Below, piece by piece: positions 46,308 through 58,086 of a DNA stretch of 64,000 nucleotides. The translations under genes and the position numbers were made by a program. The DNA is taken from NCBI GenBank assembly GCA_030704615.1, contig CM060733.1, forward strand, positions 51,644,001 through 51,708,000. Reading direction: 5' to 3'. The notes under the pieces were generated by a model. It had not been told where the DNA came from, did not search any database, and saw only the letters and a program-made list of their open reading frames with translations. The DNA is from Takakia lepidozioides (taxonomy: Eukaryota > Streptophyta > Takakiopsida > Takakiales > Takakiaceae). Each line of letters opens with the position of its first letter. Position 1 is the first letter of the stretch.

Positions 46308-46330
46308 CTGTGTGTGTGTGTGTGTGTACA
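46308..46330. repeat. (GT)n microsatellite
   Basis: A TGTG dinucleotide run of about 20 bases lies in a GT-rich, CT-rich region. Confidence 0.85.
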
Positions 46331-46782
46331 TGCTAGTTCTCTCACGCCCACGTGAGTATCCTGTGGTTGTCTTTCTCGAGCGGGGTGGAGTGTTAGTCTC
46401 TCCGTCCTTGTTGCTTGTTGTCCCGGGCTTGGACGGTACCAGCACTACCTTTGTGCGGCTAGTTTGGGCGGTGACAAATAGGCACAAGTAGTGGGGTGGC
46501 CGGTATAGGCTGCGCTCTGGATCAGAGCATGATGACCCACACACAGCACATCGTGCTTGTCTGTCGTGCTTCTACCTGCCTTCGGGGGCGAAAGAAGGGT
46601 ATTTTCCTGGCCACTTTAGATCTTTTTGCGTGCCCAGGCATTAAGATTTGAACTTGGCGCAGCCAAACAGCTACTATCTCTCTGGTCTGGTCTTTGAGGG
46701 AGAGGCAGGGCAGTTCTGAGGAGGTCGTAGTAAAAAGGTGTTTATATTTAAGCGTGATGTGCACCCACTCTGATGACCTGGG

Positions 46783-47271
46783 TTGCAAATTTGTTCAATG
46801 CTCTCTGGAGCTTCTTTGCAGCAACCATTGAGGGGGGTGTCTATAGGATCCGCTCGGGGTTCCGGGACTCTCCGTGTCTCTCCCCTCTCTGTGTGGGCGC
46901 CGGAAGCTTCATATAGCATTGATCTGATTTGTGATCCTGTTGAGTACATGTCGACTTGCAGCTCCGGTGTGCAGAAAAGAGCTTCTAAGAACGGAGCTCA
47001 GTCACGTTCTTTACCGCGCTACTACCTCGGAACAGTTTACCACATGTGGCTCAAGCTTACGACACATCATCTGCTGAAGGAACGTTTAGATGCATTTGTG
47101 CAGCACGTTGGAGTGTTGGTGGAGGACTTCTACTTGAATGAGGGTTTATTTGTATGGCCTCTCTGTACTGCAGAAGGTTGCCACTCGCTTCGCGTTTTAT
47201 GTTCAAAGAAGGACTGCTCACTGCGTCCCAAACAACAGAAAATTCCGAGCAGCTGGTCACACGTGTCTTAG
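46783..47271 (+). CDS. Open frame of 162 codons, uncertain
   Basis: I do not recognise this sequence. The second half has a more protein-like composition (LPRYYLGTVYHMWLKL, then DAFVQHVGVLVEDFYLNEGL, then CTAEGCHSLRVLCSKKDCSL). The start is probably not real, since the first 60 residues are low in coding character. It may be an exon of a larger gene, a relic or chance. No signal peptide or membrane segment is visible. Confidence 0.2.
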   Translation: MQICSMLSGASLQQPLRGVSIGSARGSGTLRVSPLSVWAPEASYSIDLICDPVEYMSTCSSGVQKRASKNGAQSRSLPRYYLGTVYHMWLKLTTHHLLKERLDAFVQHVGVLVEDFYLNEGLFVWPLCTAEGCHSLRVLCSKKDCSLRPKQQKIPSSWSHVS

Positions 47272-48299
47272 GTGAGGCTGTATGTGGGAAGTAGGGTGGG
47301 AGGGGGTTAAGGAGAAGATCCAGCGGCAGACATAACTTAAAGGGAAAGCTAGATAGTCCAGTCCACCTTCATGGAAGAGAGACAGAGACAGAGAGAATCA
47401 TGAGCAGAGCTCTTTCTTATCATGCTGAAGGTTGATCAATCCTTTAATATCACCTTTCTGTGAAAGAAAAACTCTATTTGTATAGTCTAAAGCGAACCTC
47501 GATCTGATGGAATGAAGTAAGGTTGTTTGCTAAGACGCTTACAGCGAAATGTGGAAGACAAGCAGCGAGCGTCCAATGCGACCAGTTGTAGGCTCCAGCA
47601 ACAAGGATTTCTCCGATTCTGGCTGGCCACATCGATGTGATAATTTCGAGATTTGGCCTGCAAGTCATGTGGGTTGTCCATATTACACCTTCCGTACCAA
47701 CTTCTCGTACGTGCACCGCAGTGAAGGCATCTCACGGATTCTGATGTCTGGACAGGTGTGTTTCTCATCAGCTAAAGCCGTTAGTTTTTGTTATCCAGAT
47801 AGCGGTTGAAGTATGCTCACTCCGATCTTTCTTAAGATCTTGAATCCGGAGCTGTAGCCACATTAAGTAGAAGCCAGAGGCGTCCTGCGTGGCGTCTCAA
47901 GTCAAGTAAAGCAATGTCGATGGGAGCTGAATCATGAACCTCCTCCGAAGTTGGTTGGACAAAGATCCTGGATCCACCAGTATTGCTCAAAACTTCCAGA
48001 GGATCAATACAGTTGAGATCCGATTTACATGGACAGCGTGCAGAGACTGAAATTACTGATAACCGTTCTTCTTAATGGTGCACGGCCTTGCTTTATGAAT
48101 TTCCTTGACTCATTCCCTGACTGTTTTTTAGGATCGCTGTCTAACACTCCTGTGTGGCTCTCGATGGCTGTCCTCCGAGCGAGTAGATTCACCTGTAACT
48201 ATCATTCGGAGCATATTTCGACATACATTGACCACGACAGAAGGAAAAGAGAGAAATTATCATGTCTGCGGTCTAAAGCTCAGTCAAAGAGAGTATGGA
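47272..48299. other. No confident gene; possible exon near 47543-47757
   Basis: An open stretch at 47543-47757 is preceded by a CTTACAG acceptor-like sequence and followed by CAG/GTGTGTTTC, a possible donor. The translated part has no recognised domain. I treat it as unassigned. Confidence 0.25.
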
Positions 48300-48640
48300 C
48301 TATTGAAAGCAGGACACGAGAGAGAGTAGGCCCTCCACAGCAGCGCAAAAACAACTATTAATCAAGAGATTCTCTATGATGGAAAGTCTCATGCAGATAT
48401 GCTGCCAAGCATTTCTGATCCTCGTAATGTAATGAAAGACCTCAGTGTTCAAGGGATTGGCTGTCCTGAGGCAAAAGAATCGTCCCCGGATCGCATAGTA
48501 GAGAGAACAGTGAAAGAAGAGATGTTTTTCAGTATCATTTCTAGCGCAAGCCGGGCACAAGCTGGCTCGAGACAATGCCTGTTCGTTGGTGTAGAGGATC
48601 TTAAGTGGTTGACTTCCATCTCATGTACATAATGCAGTGG
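48300..48640 (-). pseudogene. LINE (non-LTR retrotransposon) fragment with RT zinc-binding motif
   Basis: The minus strand reads LKILYTNEQALSRASLCPAC then ARNDTEKHLFFHCSLYYAI. The C-x2-C-x7-H-x4-C spacing, with the HLFFHC wording and the T-N-E lead-in, is that of the zf-RVT domain. This domain lies after the reverse transcriptase in many plant LINEs. Only this domain and about 60 further residues remain. The RT and endonuclease are absent, so it is a dead fragment. Related LINE machinery is what would move the SINEs seen elsewhere in the window. Confidence 0.6.
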
Positions 48641-49376
48641 AAACCTCAGAGCACGGTATGGATTGGCGCGTCTAAAGAGAGGCCTACAGACGATAAGAGT
48701 AACTTAGAGAATTTGTGCCCAGGTCGATATGAGCCACTTTGACTTCATGGCTGTAGAGGCTGTAAAGGCTGTCGAGGCATATCTTGTGATGTGGATGAGC
48801 TCAATAACATTACCTGCAGGCTAATCAAATACAAGTAATGGCAGGTATGTGTACAGAATGTTATCACAATCCTGATCTTCAAGTAAGGCTTCTAAAGACG
48901 AGTGACTTATTGTTTGCCAAGGGGGGAATGGAACCAAGTTGCAAGCTCAGGCAGTTTCATCTCTGCTGGTATTTAATTCTGGCCAGATGTTGTACCTGGC
49001 TCAGGTTGCTCCATGATACATTGACAGGTGCGTTGGTCTTTAAGGTGTGCACGCGAGTTAGGTGCTCGGACATCTACGAGATGTGACCTAGACCAGCAAG
49101 TAGCAAGAGCTAATACATGTTTGATACTCCACTCCTTGATCGTGACTTGTTATGGCTGAGGCTAGCTATGATCTGGTAATGCTGAACATGTGAACCGAGA
49201 AAAGAAAAGTTGGTGCACGGTTCTATTGCTCCGGCTGCTTGCAAGTCTCCAGTTATTTCAGGCTCTTCGTTTTGGGTGATTTACGTTATGTACAAGTCCA
49301 CAACATGCTTGCAAGGCCATTATTTTTTCCGAAAATCACTTGCTCATTCCGTGATTCCAGGAGTTGAGTCCATGCA
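48641..49376. other. No recognisable gene
   Basis: Short frames only on both strands. It links the LINE fragment and the uncertain frame at 49377. Confidence 0.35.
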
Positions 49377-49643
49377 TTGTGGGAGTCACACCTGTTTCTG
49401 GCGCATGGAAATCCTTCTGATGTAACCGAGAGCTGCTTTGAGGACTGTGTACCAGCTGAACAGCTTAGACTGAAAGCGAGCAATGCAGGATCAGATTCAT
49501 CCTCCCCAAGGAAATGGAATGCCAACACTTCAACCCCCTGCAGCTCATCGTTTTCTCCTAACGGTTCTCCTAACGGGGATGCGAGGGCTTCGCGTCTTGC
49601 TGAAAGGCCAGCCCCAAAGCTGAGATTGAACAGAAAGTTGTAG
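49377..49643 (+). CDS. Possible 3'-terminal exon, Ser/Asn-rich tail
   Basis: The frame is open for 88 codons to a TAG. It ends with a Ser/Asn/Pro-rich stretch (SDSSSPRKWNANTSTPCSSS) and a basic end (ERPAPKLRLNRKL). A TTCCAG/GAG acceptor-like site lies just upstream at about 49360. There is no good ATG, so if real it would be the last exon of a gene whose earlier exons I cannot identify. Not a known family. Confidence 0.25.
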   Translation: MWESHLFLAHGNPSDVTESCFEDCVPAEQLRLKASNAGSDSSSPRKWNANTSTPCSSSFSPNGSPNGDARASRLAERPAPKLRLNRKL

Positions 49644-50509
49644 TCCCCTCATGTTGATAAAGTAAACAGCCTTCCTGAAGTTACAATGACCAGGGGAGGC
49701 ACCTACGCCATTCCATTCACCTCATATATTTATGTGCACGCACATGTACACTCACATGTACACTGGAGCTGGAATCAGCCTATTCTTGTAGACCGCTTAA
49801 AGCAAAGATCTGCGAAACTGCATAAGATCAGCTCATTTGGCGAGAACCTCTCTTTCTAGCTGCCAGAATGCTGCCCAGGGCATCCTGGGCAGCACCCATT
49901 TTGAACAAATGTAGCCGTTATCTGAGCCTTGAAAATAGCAACGTTCCAGCCACGTTTTACTAGTAAAGAAAGTGTGCGAACTCTATTTGAAGCAGTGGGA
50001 AGCTCAACTGAGGTGACCAGATGGTGGGGTGATCATCTCTTGGATCATCTAGTCAGAGCTCATGAGTTACAGTTTGCCGTTGCAGCATCACCCCTTTTCC
50101 ACTCGTATAATACCAATCCGTTATACACAGTCCCTTGCCATGCGCAGTCCTGCTCACCATTATAATTTAAGCGTGCAATCATTCGGCCACGGTTCTTGGC
50201 CTCCCTCTCCTTGGCACGCTTGCCGAGCTCTGCACCACCTCACAGTCTCGAGTGCCAACTAACTGTGGTTACCTTCCTCGCAAGGAATCAAACGCTACCT
50301 CAGATCCCACCAAACACAGTCATACATACACGACGGTATTCTCTCTCCTGCAGCTTTGCTGTGCACATACAAGTTACACAACGTCACACCCAAGAACTCC
50401 GATGCAATGTGGAGCTGCTCCTCACCACAATCCCTCTCTCACGTCTGTGGCCGCCATCGCCATGTCTGCACCCTCCCTCCTCTCTGTCTCTGCGATCTGT
50501 GTGCCTGCA
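49644..50509. other. No recognisable gene
   Basis: Frames of 60-175 codons between 50062 and 50727 are driven by CT-rich composition and are not supported as genes. A short inverted repeat, TGCCCAGG...CCTGGGCA, lies at 49871-49893. Confidence 0.35.
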
Positions 50510-50680
50510 CCACCTGCGATTTCTTTTCTTTTCTTATTTTCTTATTTTCTTATTCTCTTCTTTTTTCTTTTATTGGCCCTGCCTTCTCAAGGCAGGACTA
50601 CGCAAAGGGTTCAGCCGCTTTGACGCTTTACCGCTTTTTCTTTCTTTTCTTTTTTCTTTTATTTACTATTCCAATTCGAT
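50510..50680. repeat. Polypyrimidine low-complexity tract around a shared GGCCCTGCC word
   Basis: Runs of TTTTCTTATT and TTTCTTTTCT flank TTTATTGGCCCTGCCTTCTC, with AAGGCAGGACTACGCAA after it. The same TTTATTGGCCCTGCCCTC word followed by ACTACGCAA recurs at about 52325-52370, so it is a dispersed repeat, possibly part of a SINE tail. Confidence 0.55.
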
Positions 50681-51590
50681 CGAGACAGGTGCCACCAGAA
50701 TATTCTCTCAATATTTCTTATGAATGACATCCCCTGGATGAACAGTTTCATGGTCTTTACGTCTAGAGTTCAACTTCTTGTGCATGCTTATGAGGATATT
50801 ACCCTGGGTGCCACCCGGGTGATTCAGGGCTCAAATCCTATTACCGCGATATTTATTAACAAACACTGTGTGATCTTCTACTATCTATTCGTAATTACTA
50901 GAAGGCGGGGCTTGCATTAAGTGCATGCATTTGTTTATTTTTCTCATTTATCTTTTTTTTGAAAATATTGCCCCCAATGTTGCTATTTTTTCCACCTTGT
51001 TGTAACTCTTCTTTATTAATTTGATTACGTAAAAGGGCCTCCGTCCCCTTTCTTTTCTTTTTCCTTATGTATATATATATATAGTGAATTATGGGTGCAT
51101 GTGGAGCACGTTAGCATGAGGGGAACGCTGTGGACCCAGGGTACCACATGATGGGTGGATGGATGTTGAGTGGGGGCCCAGATGGCATCAACAAAGTCAT
51201 GAATGAATGAATGAATGACGTCCACAGACCTGTTATGATTGGAGTCTGTTTATTTATTTGTTTTTTTTTAGTCTTTTCTCCACAATTTGAGATATAATAT
51301 ATTCCCCAAAAATAAATAGTCATTTACTTATATAATTATTTATTCCGTACACAAATCAAAAAATAAATATTATTATTATTTTATTATTATTCCAATTCAA
51401 TTATTTTTATTATTAAAGAAGCAGTATGGGTAGAGAGGAGAGAGTGGGCATCCACCACAATAATAATGACGATGGTGACTGCCTGTCGTGCGTGGCACGT
51501 ACGAACCAATCCTACATTTATTCATCCATCCATCCGTTGGCTTTTTGTCTTTTTGTTTCTTTTGGTTTTCATTAACAGTTGTAATTGAGT
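50681..51590. other. AT-rich intergenic DNA
   Basis: A B-box-like GGGCTCAAATCC near 50828 may be a decayed SINE. A short TATATATATA run lies near 51070. No coding region is seen. Confidence 0.35.
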
Positions 51591-51740
51591 ATCGGTTCGT
51601 AGCTCAGCTGGTAAGTGCACAGTGTGTCGCCCTGGTGGATCGGGGTTCAAACCCGCTCCAGACCCTTTGTGTGCGATTGTTCGTGTTGGGCGTTGATCGT
51701 CCTGTAGCTCTCATGGCCCATAAATGAAGGGGGGGGGGAA
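51591..51740 (+). mobile_element. tRNA-like sequence, probable SINE head
   Basis: The A box TAGCTCAGCTGGTAAGTGC (51599 on) and B box GGGGTTCAAACCC (51644 on) match pol III consensus and are correctly spaced for a tRNA. The acceptor arms pair poorly and the anticodon arm is not clean, so it is unlikely to be a working tRNA gene. The downstream body and G-run fit a SINE relic. Confidence 0.6.
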
Positions 51741-52239
51741 AAATTTTCCCCCTCCTCAAGGGCCTGAATTGTGTGGGCTGTCGCTCCCAGGTTTCCTTTT
51801 CAAGAGAAAAAAGAAAATAAAAAGGGTAACCCTCTTCTGTTTTTATCTGTTTTTCAGGGCCGCTCCCAAAAAGAAAACAAAAAAAGTACTTTCAAATATT
51901 ACCGCCACTTATAAATATATGTACTTATATCTATACTTTTCTTTCGTTTCAGGGTGACAGGGGATTATCGAGGTGACAAAGTCAGAAAAGTGGCTATTCT
52001 CCAGGTGTCACTCTCTAACTCGTCCACGTCGGCAACGTTTAACTTGTCGTTGATTCTATTATTACAGAGCAAGTATTGGAGGGAAAGAAAACTTGCTTTG
52101 TTTTAGTAAATAAATATTTTCCACAAATAGCGTAGGGACTAGGGACTAGAGACTCATTTTATGTTTTTGTTTTTTTTTTTTTTTGTTTTTACTCATTTCT
52201 TAAGGAACTCGCATTTTTTATTTTTTATTTCATTTAGTT
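51741..52239. other. No recognisable gene
   Basis: AT-rich, with T homopolymers near 52165-52185. No domain can be read. Confidence 0.35.
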
Positions 52240-52390
52240 TAATGGCTTAAATTCAGAAGCCACCCGGGGTTCAAATCCTCCCTACCACCCTTGTAGTATG
52301 CGAAACATATGAAGGGGGTTTACTTTATTGGCCCTGCCCTCATGCAGAGACTACGCAATTGGTTTCTCCTGCTTCTCCTGCTTGTCACAG
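52240..52390 (+). mobile_element. Truncated SINE-like copy with B box only
   Basis: GGGGTTCAAATCCTCCC near 52267 is a good B box. The A-box side is degraded. It is followed by the TTTATTGGCCCTGCCCTC word shared with about 50565, supporting a common dispersed family. Confidence 0.45.
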
Positions 52391-54029
52391 GACCAACTTT
52401 TCGAGGGACCAATGTTTTTGTTGGATGATTGTCACATCCATTGTCACATCCATTTTGGAACGCAGTGATTTTTTTTAGGGTACCTAATTTAGTTTCAGAC
52501 CAAATGAGGACTTTGTTCCGTTTTGGACTATCTCGCTAGCTGCCTGTATGTCTGTATATTTCTCTGATTTTTCTTTCACACAAAATCTTCTTTGGTTTCT
52601 ATTTCTTTTTCTCCTCCACGTCATGTCTGTCTCTGGCTCTAGTTTTCTCTGTGAGGTTTCATGAATTTCCACAACATATCCTATAGAGAGAGAAGCGCAA
52701 GTGGATTCCGTTTGTCATAATTTTGTTTCAGCAGACTTTGGTTAAAGATTTTTTCTTGGTTGGGACAGTGGGATGCCATGGGAGAGTAGGCTAAAATCTA
52801 CAATTTATTTCTGGACTCGAGCTTTCGTATCTTGGATAAGGAAAATGCACACTTCTTTTTTTTTGCCCTTGTACCTGAAATGTGTTCGGATGAAGGGTGG
52901 CCTCATTGACTCTAAGATCACTGACACATATTTGAAGGTGAGCTTGGAAATGTTGTTTGCCTGGCTGCACACCATTGGACTGCACATAGTCCAAGAGAAA
53001 ATGTACTCATAAGGCGTTGTTTGCCATCAAGAATGTACTCATGAGATGTTGTTTACTGTAGCCTTAATCGGTTATTCTACAACAGTTCCTTGCTAATAAT
53101 GTAGTCCTTAAACTGAAAGTTTCGTTTTAGTGTTGATCCAAAGTGCTTATTGACTAACTTGATTGATCTAAGTTCAAATTCATGCCATCAGCCATAAACA
53201 ATCGGCTATCAGCAAGGGTCACTTGGTATTTGCCGAAGTGACAAAGCAAAAGCTTCATCAGCTCATCAATTATTACATATTAAACTTTATTTATCAATAT
53301 TTGAGATGCTATTTGTCTGCTAGAACATTATTAATATTGTAATAATATAATTATACATAAACCATGGTTTCAATAATGAATCATTAACATTGTGTTAGTT
53401 TCTCAAAAGTATTTTATATGTAACGTAATAAATTTACTCTTTTAGTTTTTCAATATAATTATTTTTTAGAAAATAAAATATGTTCATTAATATTTTGGCA
53501 ACATCAACATTTAACGCTGAAGTCAAATGATCCTTACGTGGCTGATTATTCAATGAGATATTACGCCCAAGTTTTTATTTGAGCTAATTTTACATAATTG
53601 GCTTAAATTAGTTCTAAGTAGCAATGATTCAAGTCAAAGTACCAAAATAGCAACCGAAGATAATTAAGTTGAGCATCCAATTATGCTATAGTTATCTCAT
53701 CTAATTTTGCTCAATTAGCTTCAATTAGCAGTGACTCAAGTTTGGTATAGAGGTGGAGATAACTCAGCAATGTACGTTTTTTTCATAACATTTTAGATGT
53801 ATTATATTTTTTATACAATAAAGCACCAAGATTTCAATTTTATAGGATATTTTAATATCAACCTTCATAAACCTAACAATGAATCTAATCATTCATGACA
53901 AATCACCATTTCCATCTTCCATTTCTGGCATCTTACATTCAAAGAATCTACGATAACTTATAATTTTCAATTAGATGATATCAATATATCAAGTGAGGTA
54001 TATCAAGTGAGGTAGTTCGTTTGTTTTGT
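52391..54029. other. AT-rich intergenic DNA
   Basis: No gene. A short direct repeat, ATATCAAGTGAGGTA, occurs twice near 53987-54014. The AGCTTCAATTAGC and AGCTAATTTTACATAATTGG words near 53580-53730 show faint internal duplication. Confidence 0.4.
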
Positions 54030-54190
54030 TTTGTAGCGTCGTTGAGATCTCCCAAACCGTAAGGCCTCCGTCCGTGGTCTTGATACTGCTAGAAAACCCT
54101 CACCGAGGCGGTTTCATAATTTCTGGATTTGGGCCCTGTGGGAAATATTGAAAATCGAGTACTTTTTGTCACTGGAAAATTAATGAAAAG
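54030..54190 (+). repeat. Third diverged copy of the hAT-2 inverted-arm repeat
   Basis: The order of words matches the arms at 28000-28335 and 31185-31440: GAGATCTCCCAAACCG, GGTCTTGATACTGCTAGAAA, ACCCTC, TTTCTGGATTTGGGCCC and GAGTACTTTTTGTCACTGGA. Divergence is high. It stands alone here, so it is probably a solo arm or a decayed non-autonomous copy. Confidence 0.6.
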
Positions 54191-54975
54191 TAGAATTGGG
54201 TTTGTCTCTAATATAAAAATGGCAGTAGATTATGTGCTCAAAAATAGAGGCAGCATTTAATCTCCCGAATTATTTTGTCGATCATTTCACAACCAATTCA
54301 TAACTATGCTAGGGAAGGGCTCTCATGTAACCATGCATTTGTTCTCCCCCCTCCCCATCTCCCTAGGTCTCCTTCAAAAATATTAATCATTTAATTAATT
54401 TAAAAAATATATAATTTTGGTTATACTTGCCAGTATCGAAAGCAAGAATTTTTTTTTAAATTATTTAAATATATATATACTCATACTTTTTTGCCACAGG
54501 CTAACTTAATGCACATAATGTCTTATCCACCCAGCCTTGTCGTGCTAATTTATAATTTTTAATCTAATAAAAACATGTGTGCTAATTTTATTTTTGAAGT
54601 GCTAATTTGTTTATGCAGAGAAATATCCTTTTTATCTTTTATTTTTTAATGTTTAGATTTTACACGAGGAAACTACCAACGGGGGCGGTGCCGCCCTTGT
54701 TTTTTATTTAATTTGTTGGGATAGTTTATTTCAATTTTCAGGCGCCGGAGGATGGAGGCCAGATGGCACAGATGCCGGGACCGGAAAGCGGCAGGACTTG
54801 AAGAGAGAGAAGGAGGGAAGGCACGACTGATCAGTGTGCGAGACGACCGCAGTGTTCATGCCACGACGCTGCTGCTCACGCTCGCACGTTGCATCTCTGC
54901 ATCTCTGTCTCTGAAGCCACAATCTCACTTCTAAAACCACGCACCTCCATACATTCAGTCATCCTGCACAATTCG
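54191..54975. other. Upstream region of GME
   Basis: AT-rich up to about 54660, then a GC-rich stretch from 54740. The promoter of GME should lie in its last few hundred bases. No TATA box can be assigned with confidence. Confidence 0.35.
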
Positions 54976-55030
54976 GAGAAGAGAAGAGAAGAAAGAGAAG
55001 AGAAGAGAAGAGAAGAGAAGAGAAGAGAAG
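54976..55030 (+). repeat. (GAGAA)n microsatellite in the GME leader
   Basis: About nine or ten GAGAA units lie about 65 bases upstream of the GME start codon. Such GA-rich leaders are common in plant genes and are prone to length change. Confidence 0.8.
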
Positions 55031-55093
55031 TTGTGTGTGTTGTGGTTCTGCTGTAATCGTCAGTGTGGTTGCGGGGGGAATCTAGTAGCGAAG

Positions 55094-58086
55094 ATGGTGA
55101 GCAATGGGATCAACGGGACGAATGGGAGAACCAAGGAGTATGGAGACTACACAGCCACCAATCTGGACCGGGAGGCATACTGGCCTGAGGCGAAGCTGCG
55201 GATCTCCATCACGGGAGCGGGAGGGTTCATAGCGTCACACATTGCGCGGCGCTTGAAGAGCGAGGGGCATTACATAATAGCGTCGGACTGGAAGAAGAAT
55301 GAGCATATGAGCGAAGATATGTTTTGTGATGAGTTTCATTTGGTGGATCTGCGCGTGATGGACAATTGTTTGGTGGTCACCAAGGATGTGCAGCATGTGT
55401 TCAACCTGGCGGCAGACATGGGAGGCATGGGTTTCATCCAGTCTAACCATTCGGTCATCATGTACAACAACACCATGATCAGTTTCAACATGTTGGAGGC
55501 CGCTCGCATTAATGGCGTGAAGAGGTTAGTCCTCGCGCAGCAACTTTTCTCTCATTGGGGTGCCAGATGTACTGCTATCAAGCTTAGTGTTTTCTGGAAT
55601 GGACAAGTGGTTTACAGGCAAGGGTAATGTGTTGTCTCCTGCTTTGGGAATTGCTTTTTCTGATTCAAGACTGGCACTTTCCAAAGAGTCGGGCTTGGAG
55701 GTAGTTTAAACATCGGAAACTGGAATACAGATATTGGGATTTGATTGCTAATGATAGATTTTTTTCTGGCTAAGACTGTATCCGAGCTGGCTGTTTGTGT
55801 ACTTTGGGCACAAAGTAGGTTATGTGATATGGTTGCTTCAGTTGTTGTGCTTTAACTTTTGTACTTTGACGACGATGTAGATTTTTCTATGCATCCAGCG
55901 CATGCATTTATCCAGAATTCAAGCAGCTGGAAACCAATGTCAGCCTGAAGGAGTCAGATGCCTGGCCTGCCGAGGTAAAAGCCGCCCACACACAACAACC
56001 CAACCCCCCCCCCCCCCCCCACCCCCCTCCTCCCTGTCTCCTTGCTTGCTAGTCTCTTTCTCTTATTTTTTCTCTGCCTCTCCTTAGAGGCAGAGAAATT
56101 GTCATTTGCAAGTAAAAGTAGTCAAAGCAAATTAGAGACCATGTAGCTCCTGCCTGACAACACTCATGTGCCCAATCATAAGATCTCATGAATTCTCTGT
56201 TCTACAGTACTTCATTAGCATCAGAGCAGACCATGTTTATTTACATGTACCTTTCACTCTTCTTTGATGTTGATCTGAATGCTGCCACTTATTCCCTTAA
56301 GTGGATGCTCTGGATTGAAGCTAAACAAAACGTGGTCCATCGATTCCAAGATTAATGCTTGGATGGGACACTGTTCAGTCTCATTCTTTTCATTCCAAGG
56401 AAGATCCGTAAAATATTCCCATAAGTGGATGCTCTGGATTGAAGCCAAACAAAATGTGGTCCGATTCCAAGATTAATGCTTGGATGGGACACTGTTCAGT
56501 CTCATTCTTTTCATTCCAAGGAAGATCTGTAAAATTTCCTCAACCATAGTGATATGGGAATGGGAATGGAAATTCTAAAGGAACTGATATTTGATGGATG
56601 TCGGGGATCAGCCACAAGATGCCTATGGACTGGAGAAGCTTGCGACTGAGGAACTGTGCAAGCATTACACTAAGGACTTTGGAATGGAGTGCCGCATTGG
56701 TCGCTTCCACAACATCTATGGCCCCTTTGGCACCTGGAAGGGTAAGCCGACCTTGATTTACCGTTCTGCATATGTATGTACAGGAACTCTCCTACAAGTT
56801 TTGTTCTGGATATTGCTTCTGGGAGATACGTGAAGTACATCTAGTTGGTCTTATTCATGAGAGATTAGCTTGTGAACGCAATTTTTTTCTTGGTGGGGCT
56901 ATTGGATTCCCAAATGGATTGTCAGGACCAAAATTCTGCTTGATAGAGGGTGCAGTGTTTTCGAGCATGGGTCACACTCAACAAATGCATCAGATTATTA
57001 TCAATGACCTTGCACTCATTCTGAGAGAGTGTCATGTGACATGGAATTTGTGTAGTGTCCAAATTCGTGACTGTTATTTGCTTGGACTGTAGGCTTAGTT
57101 TCATGTGGTTTGTGGATTGCTATTTGCAGGGGGGCGTGAGAAAGCACCCGCTGCATTCTGCAGGAAGACTCTCACAGCAGTGAGCAAGTTTGAGATGTGG
57201 GGTGATGGCCTCCAGACCCGCTCCTTTACCTTCATCGATGAATGTGTCGAGGGTGTTTTGCGGTGGGTCTCATTTTGCAATCTTCTTCCTCTCTCTGGCC
57301 CTGCAGCAGACCCTCTTTCCATTTACCCACTTAGTGGACATGGGTGTGTTATGAACGGTTAGTAGGGGAATTCAACTGTATGCAAGAACCACCAGAGTGA
57401 CTGTTACCCAGGTAAGAGCACGGCAATGAAATGAGGCTCAAATGTGTATGTGCATGCAGGTTGACAAAGTCAGATTTCCAGGAGCCAGTAAATATCGGGA
57501 GCGATGAGATGGTAAGCATGAACGAGATGGCGGATATTGTTCTGAGCTTTGAGAATAAGAAGTTGCCCATTCAACATATCCCAGGGCCTGAGGGTGTCCG
57601 TGGGCGCAATTCAGACAACACATTAATCAAGGAGAAGCTTGGGTGGGCTCCATCCATGCGCTTGAAGGTATGAGCTGCATCAATAGGGCACAGCAGTGGG
57701 AGACTGTAGGACATCACCAGCAAGCACTGCAGATTAGAACTAGGAATGACTGAATTTGAGACAGTGCATGTACATGTTTCTGCAACTTGCTCTGCTTTTC
57801 CCCTTGAACAGCTGCTCCACTTGTTTGAATGCTCAGTAGCTATCACTAACAATATCAGCAACATGCCTAGTTTCTTCTTTTCTCTCACATCCTTTCCATG
57901 TCTAATGGCGGTATCCGGTATCTGCAGGATGGTCTACGGATTACATATTTCTGGATTAAGGAGCAGATTGAGAAAGAGAAGTTACAGGGGGTGGATTTGG
58001 CCGGAAAGTATGCTACATCCAAGGTGGTGGGCACCCAAGCCCCTGTTCAGCTCGGGTCTCTCAGAGCAGCTGATGGGAAGGAATAA
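55094..58086 (+). CDS. GME: GDP-D-mannose 3',5'-epimerase, 384 aa, six coding exons
   Basis: GME converts GDP-D-mannose to GDP-L-galactose and GDP-L-gulose in the cytosol, feeding ascorbate and cell-wall polymer synthesis. Exons by eye: 55094-55524, 55881-55974, 56612-56741, 57130-57262, 57460-57667 and 57928-58086. All introns are GT-AG and the joined frame is open. The protein is an extended SDR. It has the NAD-binding GAGGFIASHIARRL at about residue 39 on, the diagnostic DWKKNEHMSEDMFCDEFHLV, active-site Cys152 in SSACIYPEF, Tyr180 and Lys184 in YGLEK, and Lys223 in GREKAPAAF. The end is VGTQAPVQLGSLRAADGKE, as in angiosperm enzymes of about 377 aa. The ATG at 55094 fits the family start. 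The frame is open upstream to 55031, but that part is unlike GME. Intact and very likely functional. Confidence 0.97.
56288..56540. repeat. Tandem duplication of about 124 bp inside GME intron 2
   Basis: ATTCCC followed by AAGTGGATGCTCTGGATTGA occurs at 56291 and 56415. Both copies continue through AAGATTAATGCTTGGATGGG and CATTCCAAGGAAGATC. The copies differ at only a few positions, so the duplication is recent relative to most repeats here. It lies about 70 bases before exon 3. Confidence 0.85.

Noticed and set aside
44000-46500. Possible genes among frames of 80-140 codons
   Set aside because: No domain, no supported splice sites and competing frames on both strands.
50062-50727. Overlapping plus-strand frames of 120-175 codons
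   Set aside because: Three overlapping frames are open because of pyrimidine-rich low complexity. No domain and no consistent start.
51591-51665. Working tRNA gene
   Set aside because: The A and B boxes are good but the acceptor stem does not pair well and the anticodon arm is unclear. A SINE head or pseudo-tRNA is more likely.
55031-55093. Upstream in-frame start for GME
   Set aside because: The extra 21 residues (Cys/Trp-rich) are unlike GME proteins, and the ATG at 55094 gives the usual N-terminus.
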